Under the pieces are notes generated by a model, which saw nothing but the letters and a program-made list of their open reading frames with translations, did not search any database and had not been told where the DNA came from. A DNA stretch of 64,000 nt from Cladocopium goreaui. Its lineage: Eukaryota; Sar; Dinophyceae; Suessiales; Symbiodiniaceae. The stretch lies in assembly GCA_947184155.2 (NCBI GenBank), contig CAMXCT020002691.1, positions 420,578-484,577 on the forward strand, in the 5' to 3' direction. Shown here one piece after another: positions 50,222 to 62,419 of the stretch (positions are counted from its first letter, which is position 1; each line of letters starts with the position of its first letter). Made by a program: the position numbers and the translations under genes.

Positions 50222-52114
50222 TTGATTTTCTTTGGGAATAGATAGAAAAGAGAAGATAGATAAGATAAGATAAGAGAAGAGAAGATAAGATGTAAGACAG
50301 AATAAGATAAATGAGAAAAGAAAGAAAGAAAGAAAGAAAGGAAGAAAGGAAGGAAGAAAGAAAGATAGATAGATAGGCAGATAGATAGATGGACAGATAG
50401 ATAGATAGACAGAGAGATAGATAGACAGATAGATAGATTAGGAAGGTAGGTAGGTAGATAGATCGATAAATAGATAGATACAGGAGAGATAGGATAGATA
50501 GGACAGATAGGAGAGATAGAATGGATAGGATACATAAGATAGATAAGATAGAAAAGGAAGATAGGATAGATAAGATAGATAAGATAAGAAAGACATAAAA
50601 CAAAGATAAGGTAGATAAGAAAGATAAGATAGAGAAGATAGGTAAGATAGATAAGATACGGTAAGATACGATAAGATACGATAAGATACGATAAGATACG
50701 ACAAGAAACGGTAAGAAACTATAAGACAAAAAAGAAAATAAGAAAAATAATATAATAAAAACTCAAAATAAGATAAGATAGATAGATAGGTAGGTAGGTA
50801 GATAGATAGATAGCAAGGATAGATAGGATACATAGGATAGATAGGGCAGATAGGATAGATAGGATAGGTAGGATAGACAGGATAGATAGGGTAGATAGGA
50901 TAGAAAGGATAGATAGGATAGATAAGATAGATAGGGCAGAAAGGATAGTTACGATAAATCGATTAGATCGATTAGATAGATTAGATAGATTAGATAGATT
51001 AGATAGGTCACGTAGTAGGTTAGATGGTAGGTTAGATAGTAGGTTAGATAGTGGGTTAGATAACAGGTTAGATAATAGGTCAGATAGATTAGATCGACTA
51101 GATCGATTAGATTGGTTAGAAAGGTTACATAGTAGGATAGATGGAAGGTTAGATAGTAGGTTAGAGAGCAGGCTAGATAATAGGTTAGATAGATTAGATC
51201 GGTTAGATCGATTAGATCGATTAGAAAGATTAGATAGGTTAGATAGATTAAATAGATTAGATAGGTTAGATTTAGATCAGTTTTGATGGATTAGATAGAT
51301 TAGATAGATTAATTAGGTAGAATAGAGGGATTAGATAGAATAGATAGATTAGATAGATTAGATATATCAGACAGAAAAAAGAGATTACATAGATTAGAAA
51401 GATTAAATAGATTAAATACATTAAACAGACAAATTAAACAGAGAGATTAAATGGATAGATTAATGAGGCAGGTCTAATAGATAGATTAAGTAGGTAGGGC
51501 AGTTAGAAATATTCGTTAGATAGACTAATTAGATGGATTAAACAGATAGATTAAATAGGTAGGTTAGATTGATTGATTGGTTAAGTGGTAGATAGATAGA
51601 AAGAAAGAAAGATAGATAGATAGGTAGATAGGTAGATAGATAGATAGAAAGATAGATAGATAGGTAGATAGATAGATAGGTAGATAGATAGGTAGATAGA
51701 TAGGTAGATAGATAGATGGATAGGTAGACAGATAGATAGACAGATAGACAGATAGACAGGCAGGAAAAAAGATAGATACATAGATAGATAAATAGACAGA
51801 CAGACAGACAGATAGATAGATAGATAGATAAAATAGATAAAATAGATAAAATGGATACGATAGAAAAGGTAGGTAAGATAGATAAGATAGATAAGGTAGA
51901 GAAGATAGAAAAGATAGAAAAGATAGAAAAGATAGATAGCGTAGATAAGATAGAAAAGATAGATAGCGTAGATAAGATAGAAAAGATAGATAAGGTAGGT
52001 AAGGTAGGTAAGATAGGTAAGACACGATAAAACAAAAAAAGCTTAAACGACTAACAAAAGATAAGATAGATAAATAAATGGATGGCTAGATAGATAGATA
52101 GATAGATAGATAGG

Positions 52115-52146
<32 letters not shown>

Positions 52147-52350
52147 TAGATAGATAGATAGCTAGGTAGATAGATAGATATATAGATAGATAGGTAGGTA
52201 GATAGGTAGATAGATAGGTAGATAGACAGATAGGTAGGTGGATGGATTGATAGGATAGATAGGATAGATAGGATAGGTAGGATAGATAGGATGGATAGCA
52301 TAAGTAGGATAGATAGCATAAGTAGGATAGATACGACAGATAGGATAGAT
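50222..52350. repeat. GATA/GACA/GATTA satellite, 2.1 kb
   Basis: Blocks of (GATA)n, (AGATAGGATA)n, (GATTAGATA)n and (GTAGATAGATAG)n with GAAA and GACA variants form a continuous purine-biased array. No C-run or coding unit. Long Ser/Leu/Tyr frames on the minus strand are shadows. It may be under-represented or mis-assembled because of its uniformity. Confidence 0.95.
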
Positions 52351-52559
52351 AGGATAGGAGAGACCCCGCCATTCCCACAGGGGGGGCAGGGAACCATGAC
52401 TATGACGGGGGGGTGGGGGTTGAAGGCCTGTACCATATATACATATGCATCCACAGATTTAATTATGTGTGTGCATGAAAGGTACATAGATAAGAATATG
52501 CATTCTTTATATGCGTGTGTTTGCGATAAGCAACACGGCTGCCTGGCATTTTTCGGTTG

Positions 52560-52690
52560 GCGGTGGGCCTCCTCTTTCTCCCCTTTCTCCTCTTTCTCTA
52601 CTTTCTCGGCATTATCCTCTTTCTCCTCTTTCTCCGCGTTCTCCTCTTTCTCCTCTTTCTCCACTGCCTCCACTTTCGCCACTTGCTCCA
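52560..52690. repeat. CCTCTTTCT polypyrimidine minisatellite
   Basis: TTTCTCCTC and CTTTCTCxx units, about 130 bases of pure or near-pure pyrimidine on plus, with potential for triplex (H-DNA). The minus strand reads EEKEEKEEN repeats. Confidence 0.85.
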
Positions 52691-52924
52691 AAGTTTCACC
52701 ACAGGCTGAACAGGCACATTCGCGCGAACCTGACAGGTAGCGGGAGGATTCAGCCAGCCTCCCACACCAAAATATGATAAATATGGGGATATGATAAAAC
52801 CGACCACCTACAGATATAAAAGCAAATGACATGGATTGATGACAGAAAACTGGACGACAGTATGGCCCAAAGAAAGCAGAAGGGAGGAGACAAGCAGAAA
52901 GCACGAAAGAAAATATGATCATGA

Positions 52925-53245
52925 TTGATGAATGGTCATAATAGGAGGATGATGATGATGGTGGTGGTGGTGGTGACGATTATTACTATTGTTGTTTCTT
53001 ATTAAGAAGGAATGGTGAAGGAATGGTGAAGGAGTGGCGGAGGATTGATGAATGAATGATGAATGAGTGATGAATTCATCACTCATTGGGTGATGAAGGA
53101 GTCTTGAATGAATGGTGAAGGAGGACGAGCGAGTGATGACTGAGTGATGAATCAGTGACAGATGAGTGATGCATTAGTATGAGTGACGAATAAGCGATGA
53201 ATGAGTGATATATAAAATGGTGAATGATGTATGATGACTGATGTA
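52925..53245. repeat. GATGAATGA/GAGTGATGA repeat
   Basis: TGATGAATGAGTGATGAA words with GGTGAAGGA variants repeat for 320 bases; GATGATGATGATGGTGGTGG lies at the start. Confidence 0.85.
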
Positions 53246-53284
53246 GATGAAATATCACACATCCACTCCTTGATACATTTTACA

Positions 53285-54420
53285 TTTTACACATAGATTG
53301 ATTTACACAGGAAAGCTTTTACGCACAGAAGCTTTTACACACAGAAACTTGCACACACACAAGAAGAAAAACCAATTTACACACAGAGCTTTTGCACAGA
53401 GCAGCTTTTCCACGGAGAAGCCGTTACGCAGAGCAGATTTTACAGAGAGCAGTTTTTACATTTACACTGTACACACAGAAGCTTTCAAACCGAAAAAACT
53501 TCGCACGGAGCAGCTCTTACACAGAGAAACCTTTAAAAAGAAACGCCTTTACACTCAGAAGTTTTGACACAGAGAAGTCGTTCAACAGAGAAGCTTCACA
53601 CAAAGAGGCTTTTGCCCAGACAAACTTTTACGCACTCACGCCTTTGCACACAGCAGCTTTAACACAGAGAAGCCGTTACACAGAGCAGCCTTTACACACA
53701 GACGTTTTGCACACAGAAGTTTTTACATCTCATTGAAACATTTACACACAGATCCTATTACGCACAGAATCTTTTGCACAGAGAAGCCCTTACACAGGGC
53801 AGCTTTTGCACGCAAACGCTTTTACACACAAATGCTCTTGCACAAAGGCGCTTTGACAGACCCGCTTTCACACACAGAAGGTTTTACGTGCAGCAGCTTT
53901 TACACAGAACCCTTTGCGCAGACCAGCCTTTACGCAAAGCACTTTTACGCACAAAAGCTTCTACACAGAGAAGCATTTATACACAGAAGCTTCTAGACAC
54001 AGGAGTTTTTACACAGAGAAGCTTTTCCACAGAAACTGTTCCACAGAGCAGCTTTTTACAAAGAAACTTTTATACACAAAAGCTTGTTACACACAGGAGC
54101 CGTCAGAGCGAAAAAACATTACACACAGACACCTTTACACAGAGAGAAAGAGGTTTTTTCCACAAAGAAGCCGTTACAACCCGCAGCTTTTCCGCACAGA
54201 ACCTTTTATATACACAGAGATACCGTTGCATAGGGAAGCTGTTACACAAAGCAGCCTTTACACACTTTACAAAGTTTTTTTTGCACAAAGAAGCTTTTCA
54301 CACAAAAGCTTTTACACACAAAGATTTTACACAGAGAAGCTCTTACACAGAGAAGCTCTTACACAGAGAAGCCGTTACACGGAGCAGTTTTTCCACAAAG
54401 AGCCTATCCATTATCAGGGG
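53285..54420 (+). repeat. ~18 bp ACACAGAGAAGCTTTT minisatellite, 1.1 kb
   Basis: The unit (T)TTACACAGAGAAGC(T/C) recurs about 60 times with AGCAG, GAAGCC, CAGACC changes. Because the period is near 18 bases, three frames stay open over hundreds of bases and read Thr-Glu-(K/Q)-x-(L/F)-x-(H/R) hexapeptide-like repeats (for example TQRSFYTEKLLHR). I regard it as satellite; translation is possible but unsupported. Confidence 0.9.
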
Positions 54421-54599
54421 ATCTGCGCGGCTCCCCCAAACCCTCTCACGCCAAACTAATTCCATCCTGCCCGGCCCCATCAAAACAAAAAACCTATGCT
54501 AGAAACGAACAGCACAACAGGCAAAAGCGATCAACTACATAGTACCCCTACGAACTGCAACACTTACGACATACGACCTACGACCCACTCCCTGCTACC

Positions 54600-54800
54600 A
54601 CCACTGCTACCAGCCAACCGTTGCCAAAAACGCCGGCCAGAACCGTTGCAAAAAATACCGGGGAACTGTTGCAAAAAAAATTCAAGGTTGCAAAAAAACA
54701 CCTCGGAACCACTGCAAGAAAAAACACCACTGTTGCCAAAAAAATTTGGTAACTGTTGCAAAAAAACACCGGTAGGAGCTGGGGAAAAACCCTGCCTGAC
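54600..54800. repeat. CTGTTGCAAAAAAACACCGG repeat
   Basis: GTTGC(A/C)AAAAAA followed by x(A/T)(C/T)xCCGG recurs seven or eight times with a period near 28-35 bases. Confidence 0.8.
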
Positions 54801-54859
54801 ACTAAAATGGTTACTGTTGCAAACAACACCAGTGCTGGAAAAACATTGGTGCTGATGGT

Positions 54860-55490
54860 CCCTTCTCCCCATCTCTTCCCCTCCTGCCACGCCCGGCACA
54901 TTGAGCCACATCATCTCAGCGCCGCCTGAAAAGTGGCAGGCCCCTCCCCAACATCCCCATTGCCACACATGCAGAGGATGGTGCGCTGTGGAAACTAACC
55001 GTTCAACCAAGGCGAACAACTATGCAAAATTTACAGCCCATTATGTCAACTTCTTCCAGCAAGTACCTAGGTGTTACATTACACCACCGTAGACCCCAAA
55101 CAGTGGGTGGATTCAAGAAGTGTTCTGAGGAACAGGGTCAAACACATGAAATAGCAGCGACAGGAATCGTGAAAATGTTTGCAATAAGTGCCGGAGACCA
55201 CTTCACATTTAGTTTTTTCGGCTTCGCTCGCTTTATCGCAACGCTAGATGACGAAAAACGATGAAGGAAACATCCGACGGAGGTGCAAGAGTATTTGGAT
55301 CCAAACACTCGAATCAAGCAGCATAGGAGTGTCAAATTGGATGTAATGAAAACATCGGAGGATGAAAGTGAAAGATGATATCATTCTCAACACCCGAGCC
55401 CACAGCCTCCAAGCGGGCGAGCAACTTCACGCTAGAAGTGTGCATTCAATATTTCCAAAGCATCAACTAAAATGCAAAATGGCATCACTT
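54860..55490. other. No firm gene
   Basis: Plus-strand frames near 54901-55264 are short and without family features. Confidence 0.4.
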
Positions 55491-55499
55491 GCCACAGAG

Positions 55500-56160
55500 G
55501 GAAACAAAAAAAGACACAAGCCGGGCGACAAGCGGGGAAATCAGGGACACAAGGCCTTGGGAACAAGGACACGCCATCCAAAAAAGGAAAACAAGAAGGA
55601 AGACAAGCTTTGCGACAGGAGGGACAAGGCAGACAAAGCGTTGGGAATGCGGACACACCATCCATCCAACAAAGGGAAACAAGAAGTGAGAGAAGCTGGG
55701 AGACAAGCGGGGAGACAAGCTGAGAAACAAGCTGTGAGACAAGCTGGGAAACAAAGGGGACAAGGCCTCGGAAAAAATACACCATCCAACAAAAGGAATC
55801 AAAAAGAGACACGATGGGAGACAACGGGGAAGGCGGACACACCATCCAACAAAGGGACAAAGGAGGAAGACAAGGTGGAAGACAGGATGGGAGACAAGCT
55901 GGGAGACAAGATCTGGCAGACATGCTGTCGATCAAGGGAGACAAGGCCTTGGGATGGATGGGAGACAAGGCCTTGCCAAGGCGAACACACCATCCAACAA
56001 AGGCACACATATAGAGGTGGTAAAATGGGAGATAAGCTGGGAGACAAGGGAGACAAGGCGGACACACCAGCCAACAAGAAGGAAGACAAGCCGAGAGACA
56101 ATGGGAGGCAAGCTAGGAAACAAGCCGGCAGACAAGCTGGGTGACAAGCTGGGAGACAAC
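55500..56160 (+). repeat. GGGAGACAAGCTGGGAGACAAG minisatellite
   Basis: GGGAGACAAG, GGGACAAGGC and CACCATCCAACAAAGG words repeat through 660 bases. The unit is purine-rich with an 11-base core. A 260-codon plus-strand frame rich in Lys/Asp/Gly runs through it; several other frames are also open, so no gene is called. Confidence 0.85.
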
Positions 56161-57665
56161 ACAAGCACGTCAATCACATCAACACACATTTCCGGCACAA
56201 ACAGTTCCAGCACACGCACCTCAAGCCTGACCAGAACAACTACCAGCGCAACGCCATGCTCTACCTCAAGCATATCAGTCACCAGCACAAGCACAAGTAC
56301 CTCCAGCACACCTCTGACAAGCGCCAGCTTCTCCAGCAGTTTTGCACTCAAGAAGCAGGACTTCAATGTTCAGCGCTTCAACAAGCAGCACAGGCACGTC
56401 AAGTACATCAACAACAAGCAGTTCCAGCAAAAAACAGTTCCAGCACAAGCACTTCAAGCCTGACCAGAACAAATACCAGCACAACGGCATGCCCTACCTC
56501 AAGTACACCAGTCAACAGCACCAGCACAGGTACCTCCAACATATCCTTGACCAGAACCACCACTTCCAGCACTTCCACAACCAGCACCTTCACAAGCCGG
56601 CACAAGTACATCAATAAGCACATCAACAAGCATTTCTAGCACGAGCATGTGAAGCCTGACCAGAACAACTACCAGCGCAACGGCATGCTCTACCTCAAGC
56701 CAGCACAAGCACAAGTACCTCCAGCACATCTCCCCCCAGCGCCAGCTTCTCCAGCAATTCTGCAACCAGCACCTCAAGAAGCAGCACGTCTATGTTCAGC
56801 GCTTCAACAAGCAGCACAGGCACGTCAAGTACATCAACAACAAGCAGTTCCAGCACAACCAAAATAACGGCATGCTCTACCTCAAGTACAGTCAACAGCA
56901 CCAGCACAGGTACCATCAGCATATCCTTGACCAGCACCAGCACTACATCAATTGGCACATCAACAAGCATTTCCAGCGCAAGCATTTGAAGCCTGAACAG
57001 AACAACTACCAGCGCAAAGGCATACTCTACCTCAAGCATATCAGCCACCAGCGCAAACACAAGTGCCTCCAGCACATCTCTGGCCAGCACCAGCTTCTCC
57101 AGCAATTTTCCAACCAGCACCTCAAGAAGCAGCACTTCAATGTCCAGCACTTAACAAGCAACACAATCACGTCAATCGCCTATACAAGCATTTCCGGCAG
57201 AAGCACTTCCAGCACTTCCGCCAGTGGTACCTTCAACAAGCAAATCAACAAGGAGTTCCAGCACAAGCACTTCAAGCCTGACCAGAACAACCACCAGCAC
57301 AACGGCATGCTCTACCTTCAGCATATCAGCCAACAGCACTCGCACAAGTACTTCCAGCACATCTCCCCCCAGCGCCACCTTCTCCAGCAATTCTGCATCC
57401 AGCACCTCAAGAAGCAGCACTTCAATGTCCAGCACTTCAACATGCAACACCGGCACGTCAATCACATCAACACATATTTCCGGCACGAGCACTTCCAGCA
57501 ATTCCGCCAGTAGCACCTTCAACAAGCAAATCAACAAGGAGTTCCAGCACAAGCACTTCAAGCCTGACCAGAACAACTACCAGCACAACGGCATGCTCTG
57601 CTCTACCTTAAGCATATCAGCCAACAGCACTAGCACAAGTACTTCCAGCACATCTCCGACCAGAG
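56160..57665 (+). repeat. CAGCAC-rich higher-order repeat, 1.5 kb
   Basis: Blocks such as GACCAGAACAACTACCAGC, AACGGCATGCTCTACCTCAA, CCAGCTTCTCCAGCAATT, AGAAGCAGCACTTCAATG and ACACGTCAAT recur at 140-290 base spacing, themselves made of CCAGCAC/AAGCACTTC words. Two plus frames remain open: one gives Ser/Thr-rich mucin-like repeats (STSSTSTSSTS), another Gln/His/Lys-rich repeats (QHKHFKPDQNN). Both cannot be the original product; the first looks more like a real low-complexity secreted protein, but no start, stop or splice context supports it. Confidence 0.85.
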
Positions 57666-57903
57666 AAAGCAAGAACACTGACAGACATGGGCATTAAAGT
57701 ACGCAACACTGGCAACACTACCAATCCACAGCACAACATCAACTAACCTACAACACGCAACACCACTCCTAGCAGCGCAGGCGATACCACTCCAGCAAGC
57801 ACAATCACCGACTTACAGGACAGCATTCCCGACTTACCGGGCACAAACACCATCCGTCCTTTCACCACAACAGCACCGAACACAACCACGGCAAAGACAG
57901 TTC

Positions 57904-58131
57904 ATGCTTGGATCAAAACAGGCAGTTCCCAAGCAACACCAAGGAGCACTTCATGATGCCTTAAGCACACTCCAGCAACTTTTGAAAAAAGTCCCGAAAG
58001 CAGAGCACAGCAATTTCGCAGACAAGCAGCATCATTGGGTGGGACTTGGCTTGCTGGTGGCAATGGCGACAAAAGCGCGCAATGAGGAGCTCCGCAAGAT
58101 GCTCTTGTATGCGGTCACGCAGCTTGAATGA
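57904..58131 (+). CDS. Small hypothetical protein, 75 aa
   Basis: ATG to TGA with sequence LHDALSTLQQLLKKVPKAE, HHWVGLGLLVAMATKARNE, ELRKMLLYAVTQLE: an amphipathic/helical small protein with normal composition, unlike the adjacent satellites. A decayed partial copy follows at 58170-58306. Not recognised; could be a 3' exon of a gene upstream of which the satellite has expanded. Confidence 0.4.
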   Translation: MLGSKQAVPKQHQGALHDALSTLQQLLKKVPKAEHSNFADKQHHWVGLGLLVAMATKARNEELRKMLLYAVTQLE

Positions 58132-58169
58132 CTAGCCCGCGATGATCCGAATCATGTACAACATTCCGA

Positions 58170-58306
58170 GTTCCCAAGCAACACCAAGCAGCACTTCATG
58201 ATGCCTTCAGCACACAAGCAGTATCACTTGGCTTGTCGGTGGCGATGGCGGCAAAAGCAGACAATGAGGAGCTCCACAAGCTGCTGCTGTCCGCGGTCAC
58301 GCATCT
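58170..58306 (+). pseudogene. Decayed tandem copy of the 57.9-58.1 kb sequence
   Basis: TTCCCAAGCAACACCAAGxAGCACTTCATGATGCCTT, GGCTTGxxGGTGGCxATGGCG, AATGAGGAGCTCCxCAAG match 57928-58125, with the middle ~60 bases missing. It looks like a tandem duplication followed by deletion. Confidence 0.65.
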
Positions 58307-58309
58307 AAG

Positions 58310-61270
58310 ATGCTTAGACACACGCACTGGCAGGCGCTCGTTCCAGGTTCAACTGACAGAGTAGTCAAGTTGTATGCTGTACCTTGTTCTACTGTAACCC
58401 TCGTGTTTTGGAGCCATTCGGCATGAGACCAGCAATGACGCAGGGTGATTTTGCCATGAATGTTTGAATTTGGAACAAATCATTTGAGGACGGTCTAGTC
58501 CTTAAACAACCACATTGAGGACAGTCTTGTTTGTTCGCAAAATCGTGCCCCAGCGGCTTGCTGTGTGTGAAAAACTATGAATCAAAGGGTAAAAGCAGGG
58601 CGCCATCCCTCTCATAATTGGTGTATGGCCAACGAAGAGGCCAATGATGAGAGCTGTAAACGTACCTGCGAATTTCTAACTTAGGACATGGCCAGGTGGC
58701 TAAGCCATAAACCACATTAAACCAACCATGCCAACATGACATGATAACACAACATAACATAACATAACATAACATAACGTGATTTCATTTCATCTCATTT
58801 CATCCTCGCCTTTCGGGTTGTATCCAAGTGTGTGACTATGTTGGGTGTGACAGAGCGGAGACGGCGGATGGAGGAGGAGGCGGGTGGGCGCAGGAAAACA
58901 AGAACGCCTCACCCAAACAATGATGTGGGGAAAAGCTTCAGGATGCCCCAAGCCCGTCAAAAATCATCTTTACCTAGCAGAGAAACCCACGCAGTCCTTC
59001 CCCACCTCCCAGCCCAGCAGGCTGCACGCGCTGCGGGCGACGCAGCAGGCGTATTACCTCAGCCAAACCATGGTGGAGAGGTAACGCTAAGAATGATGGC
59101 GGTATGGGCAAAACAGGACTTGGTACAACTTCGAACTGGTCGCTACATACAGCAGAAATGCACGGTACATATTTGACCTGTGGCACCTGTGGTGATCCTC
59201 TGACGAAAAGCCATCAGCGAGAAAGAGGGGTAAAGAGAGAGGCCATGGGGAAACATCTTTGGCCATGGGGAAGCATCCTCTGAAACATCGAGAAGTTGGA
59301 TCGGGTATCGGCCAAACATGAAACCCATTGAAGTCGTATGGGGGTGAACTTTACCTGTTTGTCTGTTGTTTTGTGAATTTTCTGTTGTACACACTTGCTG
59401 CGGGGTGAAATCCATTGCGGTGATCACGGAGAAAATCTTTGTGCTGACAAAGCACATGTGCAAAAGCCCCGGCTGAGCGAGGAACAGCCTCGCCCTGGCA
59501 AGATTCCAAGCCCGTGGCCGTCTGCTTGGGGGGCTTGGGAGGTGCCCGTCCCTTATCAAAATCAATTCCAGCTAGCTACCACTAGCTTTTGTGATTACAA
59601 ATCCCCATTAATGGGTTTATACCAATACCTGACTTCACTTGAATGCCTTGGAAAAATAAATTCCAAGCCTTCGCCGTATGTTTTTGATCCTCATCACTCG
59701 GTGCTTCGTATGGCACGAGAACACTCCCTCTCTTGCAGGGTGAGACCTCGCGGCTGGGAGTGTTGCAGAGCTGCCCCCACAAAAGCCATCAAAGCTTCAA
59801 TAGTCCGATTTGAAGAAAGGAAGTCCAAAAACTTGGATACAGAGTTGGAAGTTCTTGAAAAATCAACACAACAAATGGCAACAAAGTTTGATGTCCCACC
59901 CTAAAATTCATCACAGCTATGGAAGATAACCCCTTTTGAATCGGAAATTTCCTCGAGAAACTCCAAGTTACAGATGTTTTGCTTGGCGTGCAGGGAGAGG
60001 AGTAGAATAAAGTAGCGTAGCATAGCGTAGAGTAGAATAGTCACTGATGGTTGAAATATACTTCTTGATGCTTCTTGTCATGAAGTCCCTTTTTTGTTTG
60101 AACGTTTAAAACGACAAACCCGCACCCTGCCAGTACTGGCCGTTTTCGATGTTGTCGGGACATCATCGCTGCGCTGGGACAAAAGTTCCGTGCGAAGCAG
60201 TTGGATGGTGTCGATGATCCGGGAGACATCACCGGGATGCCTGGGTCCCACGATGAACTTCAGCAGATTGGCTTATGGAGAAATGATCCCAAATTCTGAC
60301 TTCGGGAATTCTATGGGATAATCATCTACAAATGCTGATTCGAAGCCATGTCTTTGAAAACATGCTCTGCCATAAACTCCACATGGATCACGTTTTATCA
60401 CGCCTTAAGAGATGAATCTTTTTTGATCACTTGGATGGCACTCCAATTAGCGATTCCACATGGCTAACACAAGTTCTAGTGGTGCGATTCCAAAAAATTG
60501 GGATCCCCTCCAGTAAGCCAACAATGGCAGCTATGAGAATCCGTGGTTCTTTCTTTGGAAAGAACGACTACAAGTGGCGGACCAATACCATGTCTAGTCT
60601 TCTTTTACCGGAGGGCATAACCCTCAGAAGTGGGAATGTTGTGGAATGTTGGAATCTTCACCAGAGGTACTCCATGCCCTACAAAAACCCGACATCTGCC
60701 AGTCACATTTGGTCCAGCACTTCCTTTGCACTGGCAACTTCAAGGTCAAGAAGTCCCGCAGACACCTGGTGCCGTGGCTACTTGCGGCTACTTCACCTTG
60801 GTTTTTATGGCTTTCTACATGCTGGGGGAATTTTCCCTGTTGAAACTCCCATGGTTGATCCCAGTTTCGGTGGCACTTTTTTGGATGTTTCCAACCAGCT
60901 CTTGAAATTGACCCCATGGTTGTTTCTTGCAAACGTGGGGGCCAAAACTGCGACCCTCGCGTTTTTTCAATTTCACGGTTTAGAAGTTGATTGCTGGAAC
61001 GGGGCTGTCTTAAAATTGGGAACCCTCCCATCCTATGGTTGAAACTCCCATCCCAGGGTTGAAACTCAATACCCACTTGTCTCTTCATGACCATGTATAG
61101 GGGTAAATCCTTTCTTCACACAAGACCATGGATATTGCTTCCAATTTTTCATGGTTGCCTCCCCATTTCATGGTGACATTCGACAATTCTTCACCAATTC
61201 TTGGCGCTGTTTCCGAAAGTCCACATGTTTCATTGTTATTTCTGGTTTAATCCCAATAAAAGGCGCTTTC
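58310..61270. other. Mostly non-coding; AACAT microsatellite; no firm gene
   Basis: (AACAT)n at 58748-58778 and a GTAGCGTAGCATAG run near 60010-60040. Plus-strand frames at 58832-59176, 59395-59904 and 60431-61042 are open for 114-203 codons but share bases with minus-strand frames and show no domain. The last includes repeated CCCATGGTTGAAACTCCC words. I do not annotate them as genes. Confidence 0.4.
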
Positions 61271-61280
61271 CTAAGTACTA

Positions 61281-61853
61281 GGGGTACCCCCAGTCATCCA
61301 TTTTAGTAAGATTTTCCATGAAATAAACCATCCAGCTATATTCGGGTACCCCCAGGAAACCCCCAATTCTCAGGGACACAAAGCCTCCTGCCCCACCTTC
61401 TTGATGAGCTCAGCAATCTCCATGCTGCTCTGCCGACGGCCCAAGTTCAAGATGGTGAAATCCTCCCAAAATCAGGAATCAAAAAGCAGCAGCCAGCTGC
61501 GAATACCTTCTGGTAAACTAGCAGTTTGCTATGGAAAATCACAATATGTTTAATAGGTAAATCAACTATAAATGGCAATTTTCAATAGCTATGTTAGTCA
61601 CTCTGTTAGTCATTACCAGAGGGTAGAAGTGTCCACTTGGCTAGGGTCGCAGCCGTTTTCAATCTTTTTCATATGGCAGCGGTTCAGGCGACCCAAAATG
61701 GAGTGTCATTGGATGAAACCTTGGAGTATGAATAATAGTGTGGTTTCGACATATAACTTGTATATGGGGGTTTGAAATAATGCGGGTACACCAATAGCTG
61801 GATGGTTTATTTCATGGAAAATCCGAGAATAAAATGGATTTTTGAGGCGTACC
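61281..61853. repeat. Inverted pair of the TTTTCCATGAAATAAACCATCC element
   Basis: 61281-61353 and the reverse complement of 61784-61853 share GGTAC, CCATTTTA, ATTTTCCATGAAATAAACC, ATCCAGCTAT and TACCC in the same order. The arms are about 70 bases with a 430-base unique interior, so it could be a MITE-like element with long terminal repeats or two independent insertions. A third copy is at 48450-48517. Confidence 0.7.
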
Positions 61854-61969
61854 ACCATTTCAGGAAACCTCCATATATTGTAATTATTAGAGAATCATTA
61901 CAATCTTCAGACCTATTTGCATGCAAAACTCTCCTGGGAAGCCCCTAAAAGTGTTGAGAACATCTACTG

Positions 61970-62410
61970 CCAAAAGCTCCTGACCAGGTAATACCAGGAC
62001 CTCAAAAAGATTTTTACAAGATCGTCCTGAAAGCACCTTGTATAGGATCTTACAAGATCTTTTGCAAGAACCTCCTAAGAGCATGTCGCAAAAGCTTTCA
62101 TTCAAGGACCTCTTAGAGGGTTTCGCCAGCTGGCTGCTTACAAAACTTATGCCAGGATCTCTTATCACAGACCTCTACATAAGATCTTCACACCAAGACC
62201 TCTGAGACAATTTGACAAGCTCGTCAAAGAAGGACTGTCTAGAGGATCTTACCAAGATCTTCGTACAAGAACCTCCAGCATCCCGCAAGAGCTTTCATAC
62301 AAGCACCCCTCATAGGGGGCATCAAGATCTTCAGGAAGGAGCTCCAAGAGCACTGCGCTGCAACGAGAAACGAGAACCATCCAAGGCGCACCAGCAGTGA
62401 CGAGAGGGCT
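61970..62410. repeat. ACAAGATCTT...CAAGGACCTC degenerate repeat
   Basis: (T/A)CAAGATCTT, AGxACCTC and AAAGCTTTCAT(T/A)CAAG words recur about every 30-45 bases. Confidence 0.6.
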
Positions 62411-62419
62411 GCACCAGCC

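Noticed and set aside
50217-52922. Tyr/Leu/Ser-rich 'membrane' proteins on the minus strand
   Set aside because: They follow the GATA repeat exactly; every frame gives a similar pattern.
50222-57665. CRISPR-like arrays
   Set aside because: The repeats are contiguous microsatellites or minisatellites without unique, even spacers, in eukaryotic DNA.
60431-61042. 203-codon plus-strand ORF as a gene
   Set aside because: Overlapped by an equally long minus frame, built partly of repeated CCCATGGTTGAAACT words, and without domains or splice context.
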